Shown: positions 42,309-50,140 of the stretch, piece after piece
Position numbering within the stretch: the stretch's first letter is position 1
Layout of the letters: each line of letters opens with the position of its first letter
NCBI GenBank assembly: GCA_966250385.1
Contig: CBINHC010000002.1
Coordinates: 248,001-312,000, forward strand
DNA: 64,000 bases
From: DASWTL01 sp966250385
GTDB taxonomy: Bacteria > Bacteroidota > Bacteroidia > Sphingobacteriales > Sphingobacteriaceae
Direction of reading: 5' to 3'
Notes under the pieces: generated by a model
What the model was told of the DNA's origin: nothing
Databases searched by the model: none
Seen by the model: only the letters and a program-made list of their open reading frames with translations
Translations under genes and position numbers: made by a program

Positions 42309-43331
42309 TTACTGCATTTTTTTCAGCACGGTGATCGTGTGATCGACCATTTCCGGGGTAACGTCCAGGTGGGTCACAAAACGGATCATCTGATGGCCGA
42401 ATGTATTGCAGCGGATTCCCGCTTCCTTCAGCCGTTCGACGAAATGATCCGCATCGTGCGCCTCCTCGAGCTCAAAAATGATGATATTGGTATCGACCGG
42501 CATCAGGCTCTTCACATACGGCTGTTCGGTTAGCACCTTGCCGATCTCGCGGGCATGGCGATGGTCATCTTTCAGCCGGCCGACATGATGGTCAAGCGCA
42601 TAGATTCCGGCAGCAGCGAGGAATCCCGCCTGTCTCCAGCCGCCTCCAAGCACTTTGCGTACCCGCTTTGCCCTGGTGATCGTATCCCGGCTTCCGAGCA
42701 GGAGGGACCCCACCGGCGCACCCAGTCCCTTGGACAGGCAGATGGAAATACCGTCGAACATCCGGCCGTATTCTTTGGGATCGTCGCCGGTCTCCGTCAG
42801 GGCGTTGAACAGGCGGGCACCGTCCAGGTGAAGCGACATGCCCTTCATCCGGCATAAATGATAAATCGGTTCGATCTGGTTGATGTCATAGAAGCTGCCA
42901 CCGCCGCGGTTTACGGTATTTTCGAGAACCACCAGGGTGCTTTTCGGATGATGTATATTGTCATGCGGATTGATGTGATGCTCGATCTGTTCGGCCGTCA
43001 GCCGTCCGCGGTCACCGTACAGCAGCCGGACCGACGCCGCCGAATTAAATGCGATCCCTCCCCCCTCGTACCGGTATACGTGCGCGGTCTCATCACAGAT
43101 CACTTCCTCCAGCGGATTGGTGAAGCATTTAATGGCAATCTGGTTGGTCATGGTCCCGGACGGGCAGAAAAGCGCCGCCTCCATCCCGAAAAGGGCGGCG
43201 GCTTTCGCTTCCAGCGCGTTTACGGTTTCATCCTCGCCAAAGACGTCATCCCCTACCCTAGCGCTGTACATGGCCTCCAGCATTCCCGGGGTTGGTCTGG
43301 TCACGGTATCACTTCTTAAATCTACGATCAT
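42309..43331 (-). CDS. ltaE: Low-specificity L-threonine aldolase
   Basis: The 340-residue PLP enzyme begins MIVDLRSDTVTRPTPGMLEAM and shows the GDDVFGEDETVNALE block, LDGARLFNA (with the PLP-binding Asp) and the Schiff-base Lys in LSKGLGAPVGS (Lys201). It cleaves threonine or allo-threonine to glycine and acetaldehyde. It converges with the amidohydrolase gene, leaving eight bases between the stops. Confidence 0.93.
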   Translation of the reverse strand: MIVDLRSDTVTRPTPGMLEAMYSARVGDDVFGEDETVNALEAKAAALFGMEAALFCPSGTMTNQIAIKCFTNPLEEVICDETAHVYRYEGGGIAFNSAASVRLLYGDRGRLTAEQIEHHINPHDNIHHPKSTLVVLENTVNRGGGSFYDINQIEPIYHLCRMKGMSLHLDGARLFNALTETGDDPKEYGRMFDGISICLSKGLGAPVGSLLLGSRDTITRAKRVRKVLGGGWRQAGFLAAAGIYALDHHVGRLKDDHRHAREIGKVLTEQPYVKSLMPVDTNIIIFELEEAHDADHFVERLKEAGIRCNTFGHQMIRFVTHLDVTPEMVDHTITVLKKMQ

Positions 43332-43477
43332 ATGGTATTGTCAAAAGAAAAACGAAAATAACGGATTGCGAACAGCGGCAAGCATCCCCCCCAATAAATA
43401 TTGCACTTTTTAGCGAAAAAATCATATATTACTGTTAACATTGGCCGATCAGAACAGTAAACGCTTGAACAAAAACC

Positions 43478-43505
43478 CTTAGTGTTATTTATACATTATG
43501 TATAA
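43478..43505. promoter_or_regulatory. Candidate operator of the first sugar kinase
   Basis: CTTAGTGT (43478-43485) is followed by seven bases and ACATT (43493-43497), an imperfect AGTGT-N7-ACAYT inverted repeat. It overlaps a perfect 8-1-8 palindrome, TTATACAT-T-ATGTATAA, at 43489-43505. It lies about 40 bases before the kinase ATG. The same AGTGT-N7-ACACT element occurs before the second kinase at 45264-45280, next to the NrtR-like regulator gene. Confidence 0.5.
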
Positions 43506-43537
43506 TTTCATTACATTAGGGCCTTTAAAAAAACCAT

Positions 43538-44398
43538 ATGATAATAATAGCTGACGGAGGGTCAACAAAAACAAACTGGTGCCTCCTAAACAAGGAGGGG
43601 AAAAAGATTTATTTTAATACGGAAGGCTACAATCCTTACTTCGCTGATACTGAATATATTTTCCAGTCTTTAAACAGCAACCTGCCGGGAGATCTTGAAA
43701 AAGATGCGGTCAGGGAAGTTAATTATTACGGTGCCGGGGTTCACAACGAGGAGAAAGCCCTTATCGTGGAAAAAGCGATCCAACGGGTCTTCACGAATGC
43801 CAAGGTGAACGTGGGTCATGATCTGCTCGCTGCTGCCCGGGCTCTTCTGGGGACCGGAAGCGGTTTTGCGGCTATTCTGGGAACCGGAACAAATACCTGT
43901 ATCTATGACGGCAAGGACCTTGCCCATCATATCGACTCGCTGGCATTTATTCTTGGTGATGAGGGCAGCGGTTGCTATATCGGCAAAAAACTTCTGGGCG
44001 ACTATGTCCGCGGCTACATGCCTGAAGCGGTCAGGGAAAGTTTCTGGAATACCTTCAAGCTGACCAATGATGACATCATGGAGGCCGTATATGTCAAGCC
44101 GTTTGCTAACCGTTTCTGCGCAAGCTTCAGCAAGTTCGTCTACGACAACAACGTCAACATCGAGTATACCCGGAATCTGGTAAAAACCTCGTTCGAGGAT
44201 TTCTTCAGAAACATTGTAAGTCATTATCCTGACTACCAGAAGTACACCTTTAACTGTATCGGCTCAGTCGGATACAACTTCCGGAACGTTCTTGAAGAAG
44301 TTGCCCAGGAATATGGCATGCAGGTGGGCAAGATCGTTCGTTCGCCAATCGATGACCTGGTCAAATACCACCAGCAGCAGTCGTCGATCCTGTCGTAA
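43538..44398 (+). CDS. BadF/BadG-type N-acetylglucosamine kinase
   Basis: The 286-residue ASKHA-fold kinase has the phosphate-1 loop IIADGGSTKTNW near the N-terminus, a catalytic Asp in VGHDLLAAARALLG, the phosphate-2 loop LGTGTNTCIYDG and an adenosine-site GSVGYNF. It fits the BadF/BadG/BcrA/BcrD ATPase family, whose members in Bacteroidota are annotated as N-acetylglucosamine kinases. All visible catalytic elements are intact. It is the first of two paralogues flanking an NrtR-like regulator. A strong bidirectional terminator follows. Confidence 0.85.
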   Translation: MIIIADGGSTKTNWCLLNKEGKKIYFNTEGYNPYFADTEYIFQSLNSNLPGDLEKDAVREVNYYGAGVHNEEKALIVEKAIQRVFTNAKVNVGHDLLAAARALLGTGSGFAAILGTGTNTCIYDGKDLAHHIDSLAFILGDEGSGCYIGKKLLGDYVRGYMPEAVRESFWNTFKLTNDDIMEAVYVKPFANRFCASFSKFVYDNNVNIEYTRNLVKTSFEDFFRNIVSHYPDYQKYTFNCIGSVGYNFRNVLEEVAQEYGMQVGKIVRSPIDDLVKYHQQQSSILS

Positions 44399-44435
44399 AC
44401 GTATCCTGAAAATAACCGGGCTGTTCCGGACAGCT

Positions 44436-44482
44436 CAAAACGAAAAGAGGCACCTGATTTCAGCGTGCCTCTTTTCGTTTTG
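44436..44482. terminator. Bidirectional terminator (18-bp perfect stem)
   Basis: The arms at 44436-44453 and 44465-44482 are perfect 18-base reverse complements with an 11-base loop. A-rich and T-rich ends serve both directions. It separates the converging kinase and regulator genes. Confidence 0.88.
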
Positions 44483-44492
44483 TAATTTTCCC

Positions 44493-45197
44493 TTACTTGC
44501 TGAATGAAAGCTCTTTCTGGAAAAGTTTCGCGTATTTACGACGGTCAAATTTATAATACTTGGCAGCACGGTAGGACACCCCCTTCTGCTTTTCATCAAG
44601 TTCCTTCAGGATATTATAGTTCAGCATTTTCTTGCGGAAGTTTCGCTTATCCAGCTTTTTGTTCAGGATCACTTCGTAAAGGTGCTGCAACTGGGTCAGC
44701 GTGAACTTTTCAGGGAGCAGTTCGAATGCGATGGGCTGGTAGGTGATCTTCCTGCGTATCTTTTCGAATCCCTTTTCAAAGATCTTGGAATGGTCGAACG
44801 CAAGCTTGGGAAGTTCGTTTACCGGGTGCCAGAACGCCTTCTTGGCGAAGCTGGTCACCGGCTTGAGTTCCTTCGGACCGTTCAGCCTCAACATGGCGTA
44901 ATAGGCAACCGTGATCACCCGTCCCTGGGGGTGACGATGAACATCTCCGAACGTATAAAACTGCTCCATGAAGATCCCACGGAGACCGGTCAGTTCATAG
45001 AGTATCCTTTCCGCTGCCTCTGAAATACCTTCATCCTGCTTAACCAGATAGCCGGGAAGAGCCCACCAGTCTTTGAAGGGTTCCTCGTTCCTCTCAATCA
45101 ACAATATCTTAAGTTCTCCCCCGTCGAATCCGAAAATCACGCAGTCGACAGAGAAAACGGAGGAAAACTTTACTAATGGCTCTTCCAATTCAGTCAA
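44493..45197 (-). CDS. NrtR-like regulator (Nudix domain plus winged helix)
   Basis: The 234-residue protein has an N-terminal Nudix-like domain and a C-terminal NrtR-type winged helix (FTLTQLQHLYEVILNKKLDKRNFRKKML). In the Nudix box, consensus REUxEE reads R64-I-L-Y-E-L69, so two of the catalytic glutamates are lost. This fits a sensor that binds a sugar-related ligand and not a hydrolase. Related Bacteroidota regulators, such as AraR of B. thetaiotaomicron, control sugar catabolism. Its promoter region is shared with the second sugar kinase and holds inverted repeats. Confidence 0.85.
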   Translation of the reverse strand: MTELEEPLVKFSSVFSVDCVIFGFDGGELKILLIERNEEPFKDWWALPGYLVKQDEGISEAAERILYELTGLRGIFMEQFYTFGDVHRHPQGRVITVAYYAMLRLNGPKELKPVTSFAKKAFWHPVNELPKLAFDHSKIFEKGFEKIRRKITYQPIAFELLPEKFTLTQLQHLYEVILNKKLDKRNFRKKMLNYNILKELDEKQKGVSYRAAKYYKFDRRKYAKLFQKELSFSK

Positions 45198-45237
45198 ATT
45201 AATGTATTGCCCTAATATAGACGATAATCAAGAACTG

Positions 45238-45259
45238 AAAAAATATTTAAATATTTTTT
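45238..45259. promoter_or_regulatory. Perfect 22-bp A/T palindrome in regulator/kinase spacer
   Basis: Left half AAAAAATATTT and right half AAATATTTTTT form a perfect palindrome of 22 bases. It is centred about 50 bases upstream of the NrtR-like start codon. It could be an operator, a curved DNA element or simply low-complexity sequence. Confidence 0.4.
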
Positions 45260-45260
45260 A

Positions 45261-45280
45261 CTTAGTGTAACGAAGACACT
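45261..45280. promoter_or_regulatory. Candidate NrtR-type operator AGTGT-N7-ACACT
   Basis: AGTGT at 45264-45268 and ACACT at 45276-45280 are exact inverted repeats with a seven-base spacer, preceded by CTT as at 43478. The site lies 67 bases before the regulator's ATG and about 110 before the second kinase's ATG. This placement would allow control of both directions. Confidence 0.55.
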
Positions 45281-45390
45281 TATATTAGCACCTTGAAGTC
45301 ACGGAAAACGGTTTATGACCTGCAGGTGAGCAGCCCTGTCGGCAAAGTTGCTATATTCGTTTTGTTCACCGATCAGCGTGATATAAGAGT

Positions 45391-46239
45391 ATGATTGCAG
45401 TAATTTACAGCGGTTCCCGATATGCCGAATGGCGGTTGTCCAACAAAGGACAGATGGTGGCCAGTTTCAAGACCCCGGGCATCAACCCATTCCTGAATGA
45501 CGAAAAGTACATTCTGAACATCCTGAACAAGAATGATTCCCTGATCACCCATGCGGAGCGCATCCGGCGAATCTATTTTTATGGTGCAGGCGCTTCATCC
45601 CGGGAAAGAAACGAAATCATTGCGAACGCTTTCTCAAAGTTTTTCCGCTTCAGCAAGATCACGATCGACCATGACATGAAAGCCGCGGCGATTGCCTGCT
45701 GCGGCGATGAACCGGGAATCGTAGGGATTATCGGCAGCGGAGCGAACGCCTGCTACTTTGACGGAAAAAAATTAAAACTTAATAATTACGGTCTTGGTTT
45801 TGTAATGGCAGACGAAGGTTCAGCAAACTGGCTTGGCAGACAGCTGCTCAAGAACTTTTTAAGCGAGACCTTACCCGCCAGCCTTTCGGAGCTTTTGAAA
45901 TCGAAATACAACCTGGACCGGAAACAGGTTCTTGATAAAGTTTATCGTCAGCCTCAGCCCGCTCTGTTCCTCAGTTCATTCGCGGATTTCCTGATGGAGA
46001 ACCGTGAAGATGAATGGGTAAACGAAACGGTAAGAAAAGGTTTTCAGCGGTACTGCAGCTTTTACCTGATCCCCCTGGCGGCACAGTTTCCAAACAGCTC
46101 GCTCTATGTGGTCGGAAGTGTTGCCGCAGGCTTTGAAGGCCTGCTGAGGGAAACCGCATATACAAATAACCTGCTGGTTAGCGACATTATCAAGGAACCT
46201 ATCCACAATGTCTTAAATTATTATTCAGACAAAAATTAA
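45391..46239 (+). CDS. Degenerate BadF/BadG kinase paralogue
   Basis: The 282-residue protein aligns with the first kinase over its full length. It keeps the catalytic Asp segment (DHDMKAAAIACCG), the phosphate-2 loop (GIIGSGANACYFDG) and the C-terminal GSVAAGF. The phosphate-1 loop DGGSTKT of the paralogue is replaced by YSGSRYA, losing the Asp that coordinates the metal and the Lys/Thr. It may therefore be inactive or bind sugar without phosphorylating it. It is followed six bases later by gapA and shares its promoter region with the NrtR-like gene. Confidence 0.8.
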   Translation: MIAVIYSGSRYAEWRLSNKGQMVASFKTPGINPFLNDEKYILNILNKNDSLITHAERIRRIYFYGAGASSRERNEIIANAFSKFFRFSKITIDHDMKAAAIACCGDEPGIVGIIGSGANACYFDGKKLKLNNYGLGFVMADEGSANWLGRQLLKNFLSETLPASLSELLKSKYNLDRKQVLDKVYRQPQPALFLSSFADFLMENREDEWVNETVRKGFQRYCSFYLIPLAAQFPNSSLYVVGSVAAGFEGLLRETAYTNNLLVSDIIKEPIHNVLNYYSDKN

Positions 46240-46245
46240 CAGAAG

Positions 46246-47241
46246 ATGAAAATTGGTATTAATGGATTTGGCCGTATTGGCCGGCTTGCCTTAAGGGCGG
46301 CAGTTCAACGCGAAGACGTCGAAGTCGTCGGAATCAATGACCTCGTAGAACCTGATTACATGGCTTACATGTTAAGATATGATTCTACGCATGGCCGGTT
46401 TAACGGAACTGTGGAAGTGGAGAACGGGCACCTGGTGGTAAACGGAAAAACAATCCGGGTTACTGCAGAAAAGGACCCTGCGAATCTTAAATGGGATGAG
46501 ATCGGAGCCGAGGTCATTATTGAATCGACCGGTATTTTCCTGACCCAGGCGGACGCGCAGAAGCACATTCAGGCCGGCGCCAAGAAAGTGGTATTATCCG
46601 CCCCTGCAAAAGACGACACCCCGACTTTCGTTATGGGTGTAAACCATAAACAACTGAAAGCTGAGCAGACGATCGTATCCAACGCTTCCTGCACAACCAA
46701 CTGTCTTGCACCGATCGCCAAGGTTCTGAATGACAACTTCGGAATCGTCGAAGGTCTGATGAGCACGATCCACGCAGTAACAGCTACCCAGAAAACTGTT
46801 GACGGACCTTCCGTTAAAGACTGGCGAGGCGGCCGTGCGGCATACAGCAACATCATCCCTTCATCAACCGGCGCTGCAAAGGCGGTGTCACTGGTCATCC
46901 CTGAACTGAAAGGAAAACTGACCGGTATGTCGTTCCGCGTTCCGGTTCCGGATGTGTCCGTTGTTGACCTGACCGTAAGACTGGAAAAACCTGCGACCTA
47001 TGAGCAGGTGAAACAGGTGATGAAAGAGGCTTCTGAAGGCGAACTGAAAGGCATTCTCGGATATACCGAAGAGGATGTGGTATCCCAGGATTTCCTGACT
47101 GATCCGCGCACTTCGATCTTTGACGCCAAGGCCGGAATCGCCCTGAATGACAACTTCGTAAAAGTCGTATCATGGTATGATAACGAATGGGGTTACTCGA
47201 ACAAACTGGTTGACCTGGTTCAGTATATCGGTACCCTGTAA
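46246..47241 (+). CDS. gapA: Type I glyceraldehyde-3-phosphate dehydrogenase
   Basis: The 331-residue enzyme has the GINGFGRIGRLA cofactor loop, an Asp at the end of the second strand (INDL, NAD preference) and the catalytic SNASCTTNCLAP with Cys149. The WYDNEWGYSNKLVDL C-terminus is also present. It carries out the glycolytic oxidation of glyceraldehyde 3-phosphate. It starts six bases after the degenerate kinase gene, so glycolytic GAPDH is probably transcribed from the kinase promoter. Confidence 0.97.
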   Translation: MKIGINGFGRIGRLALRAAVQREDVEVVGINDLVEPDYMAYMLRYDSTHGRFNGTVEVENGHLVVNGKTIRVTAEKDPANLKWDEIGAEVIIESTGIFLTQADAQKHIQAGAKKVVLSAPAKDDTPTFVMGVNHKQLKAEQTIVSNASCTTNCLAPIAKVLNDNFGIVEGLMSTIHAVTATQKTVDGPSVKDWRGGRAAYSNIIPSSTGAAKAVSLVIPELKGKLTGMSFRVPVPDVSVVDLTVRLEKPATYEQVKQVMKEASEGELKGILGYTEEDVVSQDFLTDPRTSIFDAKAGIALNDNFVKVVSWYDNEWGYSNKLVDLVQYIGTL

Positions 47242-47260
47242 CCGGATATATGGCTATAAC

Positions 47261-47297
47261 AACAAGAAAGGCTTGCCATCGGCAAGCCTTTCTTGTT
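47261..47297. terminator. Bidirectional terminator (17-bp perfect stem)
   Basis: Arms at 47261-47277 and 47281-47297 are perfect 17-base reverse complements with the three-base loop ATC. The stem ends provide A-rich and T-rich flanks. It separates gapA from the convergent TonB receptor gene. Confidence 0.88.
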
Positions 47298-47314
47298 TCC
47301 GGTTGTTGCTGGTC

Positions 47315-50035
47315 CTATCTCAGGAACTGGTCAAACAATAATGAAACGTAGTAGATTCCACCCATCTGCGGGTTACCGAACGAAGTCCGGTAGTAATTGT
47401 TCAAAACATTCGATCCGCCGACTTTGACGATCGATTTCAATGACGGGATCTTATAGGATACCTGTGCATCTACTGTTCCATACGCAGGAACAGTACCGGC
47501 GGCAAAAGTCGACTGCCACTGGAATTGGTCCTGCCAACGGTACTGAAGGTTGAACCCGATCCCGCGATAGACATTACTATTGCTCAGACCCAGGTTATAA
47601 CGGTATTCCGGTGTATTGAACTCTGTCACCAGGCCATTATTGGCGTCTGTCAGCTTGTTGTAGGATACGTTTCCGTTCACGTTGAATTTTCCGAGCAGGT
47701 AATCGGCTCCAACGGCGAAACCGTTGGCCTCCACTGTCGCAGGGTTGTTCACCACTGTTGAGAAAATCCGTCCTGTTGACAGGCCGGTCGGATCCTGCAC
47801 GGATGGGGTTCCCGGCTGGATCAGGTTCAGCGTTGACACGAAATTCTTATAGGAATTGAAATAGTAGTAAGTGTCTATCAGGAGTTTGTTGCCGATAAGT
47901 CCTTTGTACCCGATCTCATAAGCCTGCACGCTCTCCGGCTTGAATTCACCAAAGGTATAGCTTTCCAGCAAGGCGGGATTCGGGGTTCCTGCAGCAACAG
48001 ACTGCTGAAACCTGATGATGCTGGCCTGTGTGTATCCCTTATTGGTTCTCAGATTGTATTTATCCAGCACTTCCGGCAAACCGCCGATCAACCGGGTATT
48101 CGCACGGACCAGCAGGTCGATGTACTGATTCTGGGTAGTCGGGTTCCGGTATCCCGTCTGGTACGACACACGGAGATTGTTATTCGGAGCTACGGTATAG
48201 ACACCTGAAAGGCGCGGGGTAAACTGGCCCTCAAAGTTTTCATTCTTGTCATACCTAACCGAACCGGTCAGCTTCAGCTTTTCTGCAAGCAGCCGCTTCG
48301 ACACCTGGGCATACGCTCCCATCTCATTGATCTTGATATCGCGGTTCAGGTCGTCGAAGATCGTTCCGTCGGAGTTCAGGTCGTAGGTTCTGTAGCTGGC
48401 ACCCACCAGCAAATCAGCGACATTGTTCAGCACCCTGGAGAAGTTGTACATCCCTTCGACGTTGTACAGGTTCGTCTTATCGTTGAACCGTGCCCCACCC
48501 TCCGGACCGATGGTCCTGCTGGTGATATCGTTTTTAAGGGTATTGAATTCCGGGCTTCCGGGTACCGGACGGCCTGCATCAGCTGTTGAACGGGCCAGCA
48601 AATGGGCTTCCGCATCTGTACGGACTCCGCCCGGGATCATTCCGAGGCGTGCACCATTGTAGGTCTGCGCATACTGGGTGAACCATGTCGTGGACGGCTT
48701 CCAGTATTCATTGATCAGCGTACCCAGGGCAGTGGCATTATAGGCATCTCCGGAACGCTCCTGCGTCGTGTACCCCCGTACAAAGAAATCGGAAGACCGA
48801 AGTTCGATCTTGTACTGTCCCAGGGTGAAGTCTTTCAGCGAATAGCGGTCAGAGCCGGTATAGACCGATGTTCCGGCACCCCAGTTGCCCTGCGCGATCG
48901 CTTCGACCGTACTGGAAATCTTATAGTGGATGGCACCTGATGCCTTGATAGACTTGGTATCATAGTCAACCAATGCATCCTCCGCATAACCGGTCCTTGA
49001 AACGGTCTGGCCGTTCAGAAGACCAGCCGTCGCGCCGAAGGTCGTATTGATCTCGTCCCCATAAATGTTCACTCCGTCGTAGTTCGGATCGGAGATCCGG
49101 TCCCCCGGCTTCATCGCCTGGGTAACCCGGTTAAAGTTGGAGTAGTCCTGGGCCTGCCAGTCGTTTGCGGTCAGGTATGATAAGTTCACTTTGAAAGCGA
49201 ACTTATCGTTGAATGCCTTTGCATACCGAAGACTCATATCCTGGTACGGGGAGGCGTCCCGCTGAAGGTTATCGACGTGATTCACTCCCGTTTTCAGCAG
49301 TGCGCTGAAACCCTGATAGGTGAACGGACTTTTCGAGGTGATCAGCAGGGTACCGTTGGTACCGCCGGCACCATATAACGCGGATGATGCGCCGGGCAGC
49401 AGCTCGACGTTGTCCACGTCCAGTTCGGATACGCCGACAATATTTCCTACGGCGAAGTTAAGTCCGGGCGCTTGGTTATCCATTCCATCCACAAACTGAT
49501 TGAAACGGACGTTGCCGTTGGCATTGAATCCGCGGGTATTCACGGATTTGAAGGTCAGACTCTGGGCACTCATCTCGACACCCTTCATATTGGCCAGGGC
49601 GTCGTAAAATGACGCAGCCGCCTGCTGTTGGATTGCCGCAGTACCTACCCGTTCAATGGACACCGGGGACTGAAGAATATTTTCCGGAGTACGGGATGCC
49701 GCCACGACCACTTCCTGACCCAGGACGCCCTGCTGCTCCAGCTCGATCCGAAGTCCGGTTGCAGCGCCGGTAATCTGTCGTTCGACGGTTCCGTACCCGA
49801 TATAGGTAACCACAATAGTGAACGGAAGGGAACGGGTTGTAGTAAAGCTGAACTGACCGGCGGCATTGGTCGACCCGCCTTCGGTTCTTCCCTTGACCGA
49901 GACACTGACCCCTGGCAAGGATTCCTGGGTCGCCTTGTCGACTACTACACCGGATACTGCGGTCTGCCCCAGGGCGTTAAATACAGTAAGAAGCACAAGC
50001 GACAACGCGCAGGCTGCACGGGTTAAAAGTTTCAT
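47315..50035 (-). CDS. TonB-dependent outer-membrane receptor
   Basis: The 906-residue protein has a signal peptide (cleavage near NALG|QTA) and a carboxypeptidase-regulatory-like domain (VSGVVVDKATQESLPGVSVSVKG). A plug domain follows, with IERVGTAAIQQQ...GVNTRGF and LLPGASSALYGAGGTNGTL, then a 22-strand-type barrel ending in YVSLLFDQFLR. No SusD-like gene is beside it, so it is a single receptor and not a SusCD pair. It may import a siderophore, vitamin or peptide. It is divergent from the penicillin acylase gene. Confidence 0.9.
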   Translation of the reverse strand: MKLLTRAACALSLVLLTVFNALGQTAVSGVVVDKATQESLPGVSVSVKGRTEGGSTNAAGQFSFTTTRSLPFTIVVTYIGYGTVERQITGAATGLRIELEQQGVLGQEVVVAASRTPENILQSPVSIERVGTAAIQQQAAASFYDALANMKGVEMSAQSLTFKSVNTRGFNANGNVRFNQFVDGMDNQAPGLNFAVGNIVGVSELDVDNVELLPGASSALYGAGGTNGTLLITSKSPFTYQGFSALLKTGVNHVDNLQRDASPYQDMSLRYAKAFNDKFAFKVNLSYLTANDWQAQDYSNFNRVTQAMKPGDRISDPNYDGVNIYGDEINTTFGATAGLLNGQTVSRTGYAEDALVDYDTKSIKASGAIHYKISSTVEAIAQGNWGAGTSVYTGSDRYSLKDFTLGQYKIELRSSDFFVRGYTTQERSGDAYNATALGTLINEYWKPSTTWFTQYAQTYNGARLGMIPGGVRTDAEAHLLARSTADAGRPVPGSPEFNTLKNDITSRTIGPEGGARFNDKTNLYNVEGMYNFSRVLNNVADLLVGASYRTYDLNSDGTIFDDLNRDIKINEMGAYAQVSKRLLAEKLKLTGSVRYDKNENFEGQFTPRLSGVYTVAPNNNLRVSYQTGYRNPTTQNQYIDLLVRANTRLIGGLPEVLDKYNLRTNKGYTQASIIRFQQSVAAGTPNPALLESYTFGEFKPESVQAYEIGYKGLIGNKLLIDTYYYFNSYKNFVSTLNLIQPGTPSVQDPTGLSTGRIFSTVVNNPATVEANGFAVGADYLLGKFNVNGNVSYNKLTDANNGLVTEFNTPEYRYNLGLSNSNVYRGIGFNLQYRWQDQFQWQSTFAAGTVPAYGTVDAQVSYKIPSLKSIVKVGGSNVLNNYYRTSFGNPQMGGIYYVSLLFDQFLR

Positions 50036-50140
50036 CATAAATGGTTATTGGTTAGTTTATTTTATGTTAAACTTACTTTCATTTTTGAAATAATCATATT
50101 TTCACAAATAAAATTTTTTGGTTCACAGAAATTACGATCA

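Noticed and set aside
43386..43392. Seven-C run in the spacer before the first sugar kinase as a phase-variable promoter element
   Set aside because: It lies about 150 bases from the start codon and not between promoter boxes, so an effect on expression is not supported.
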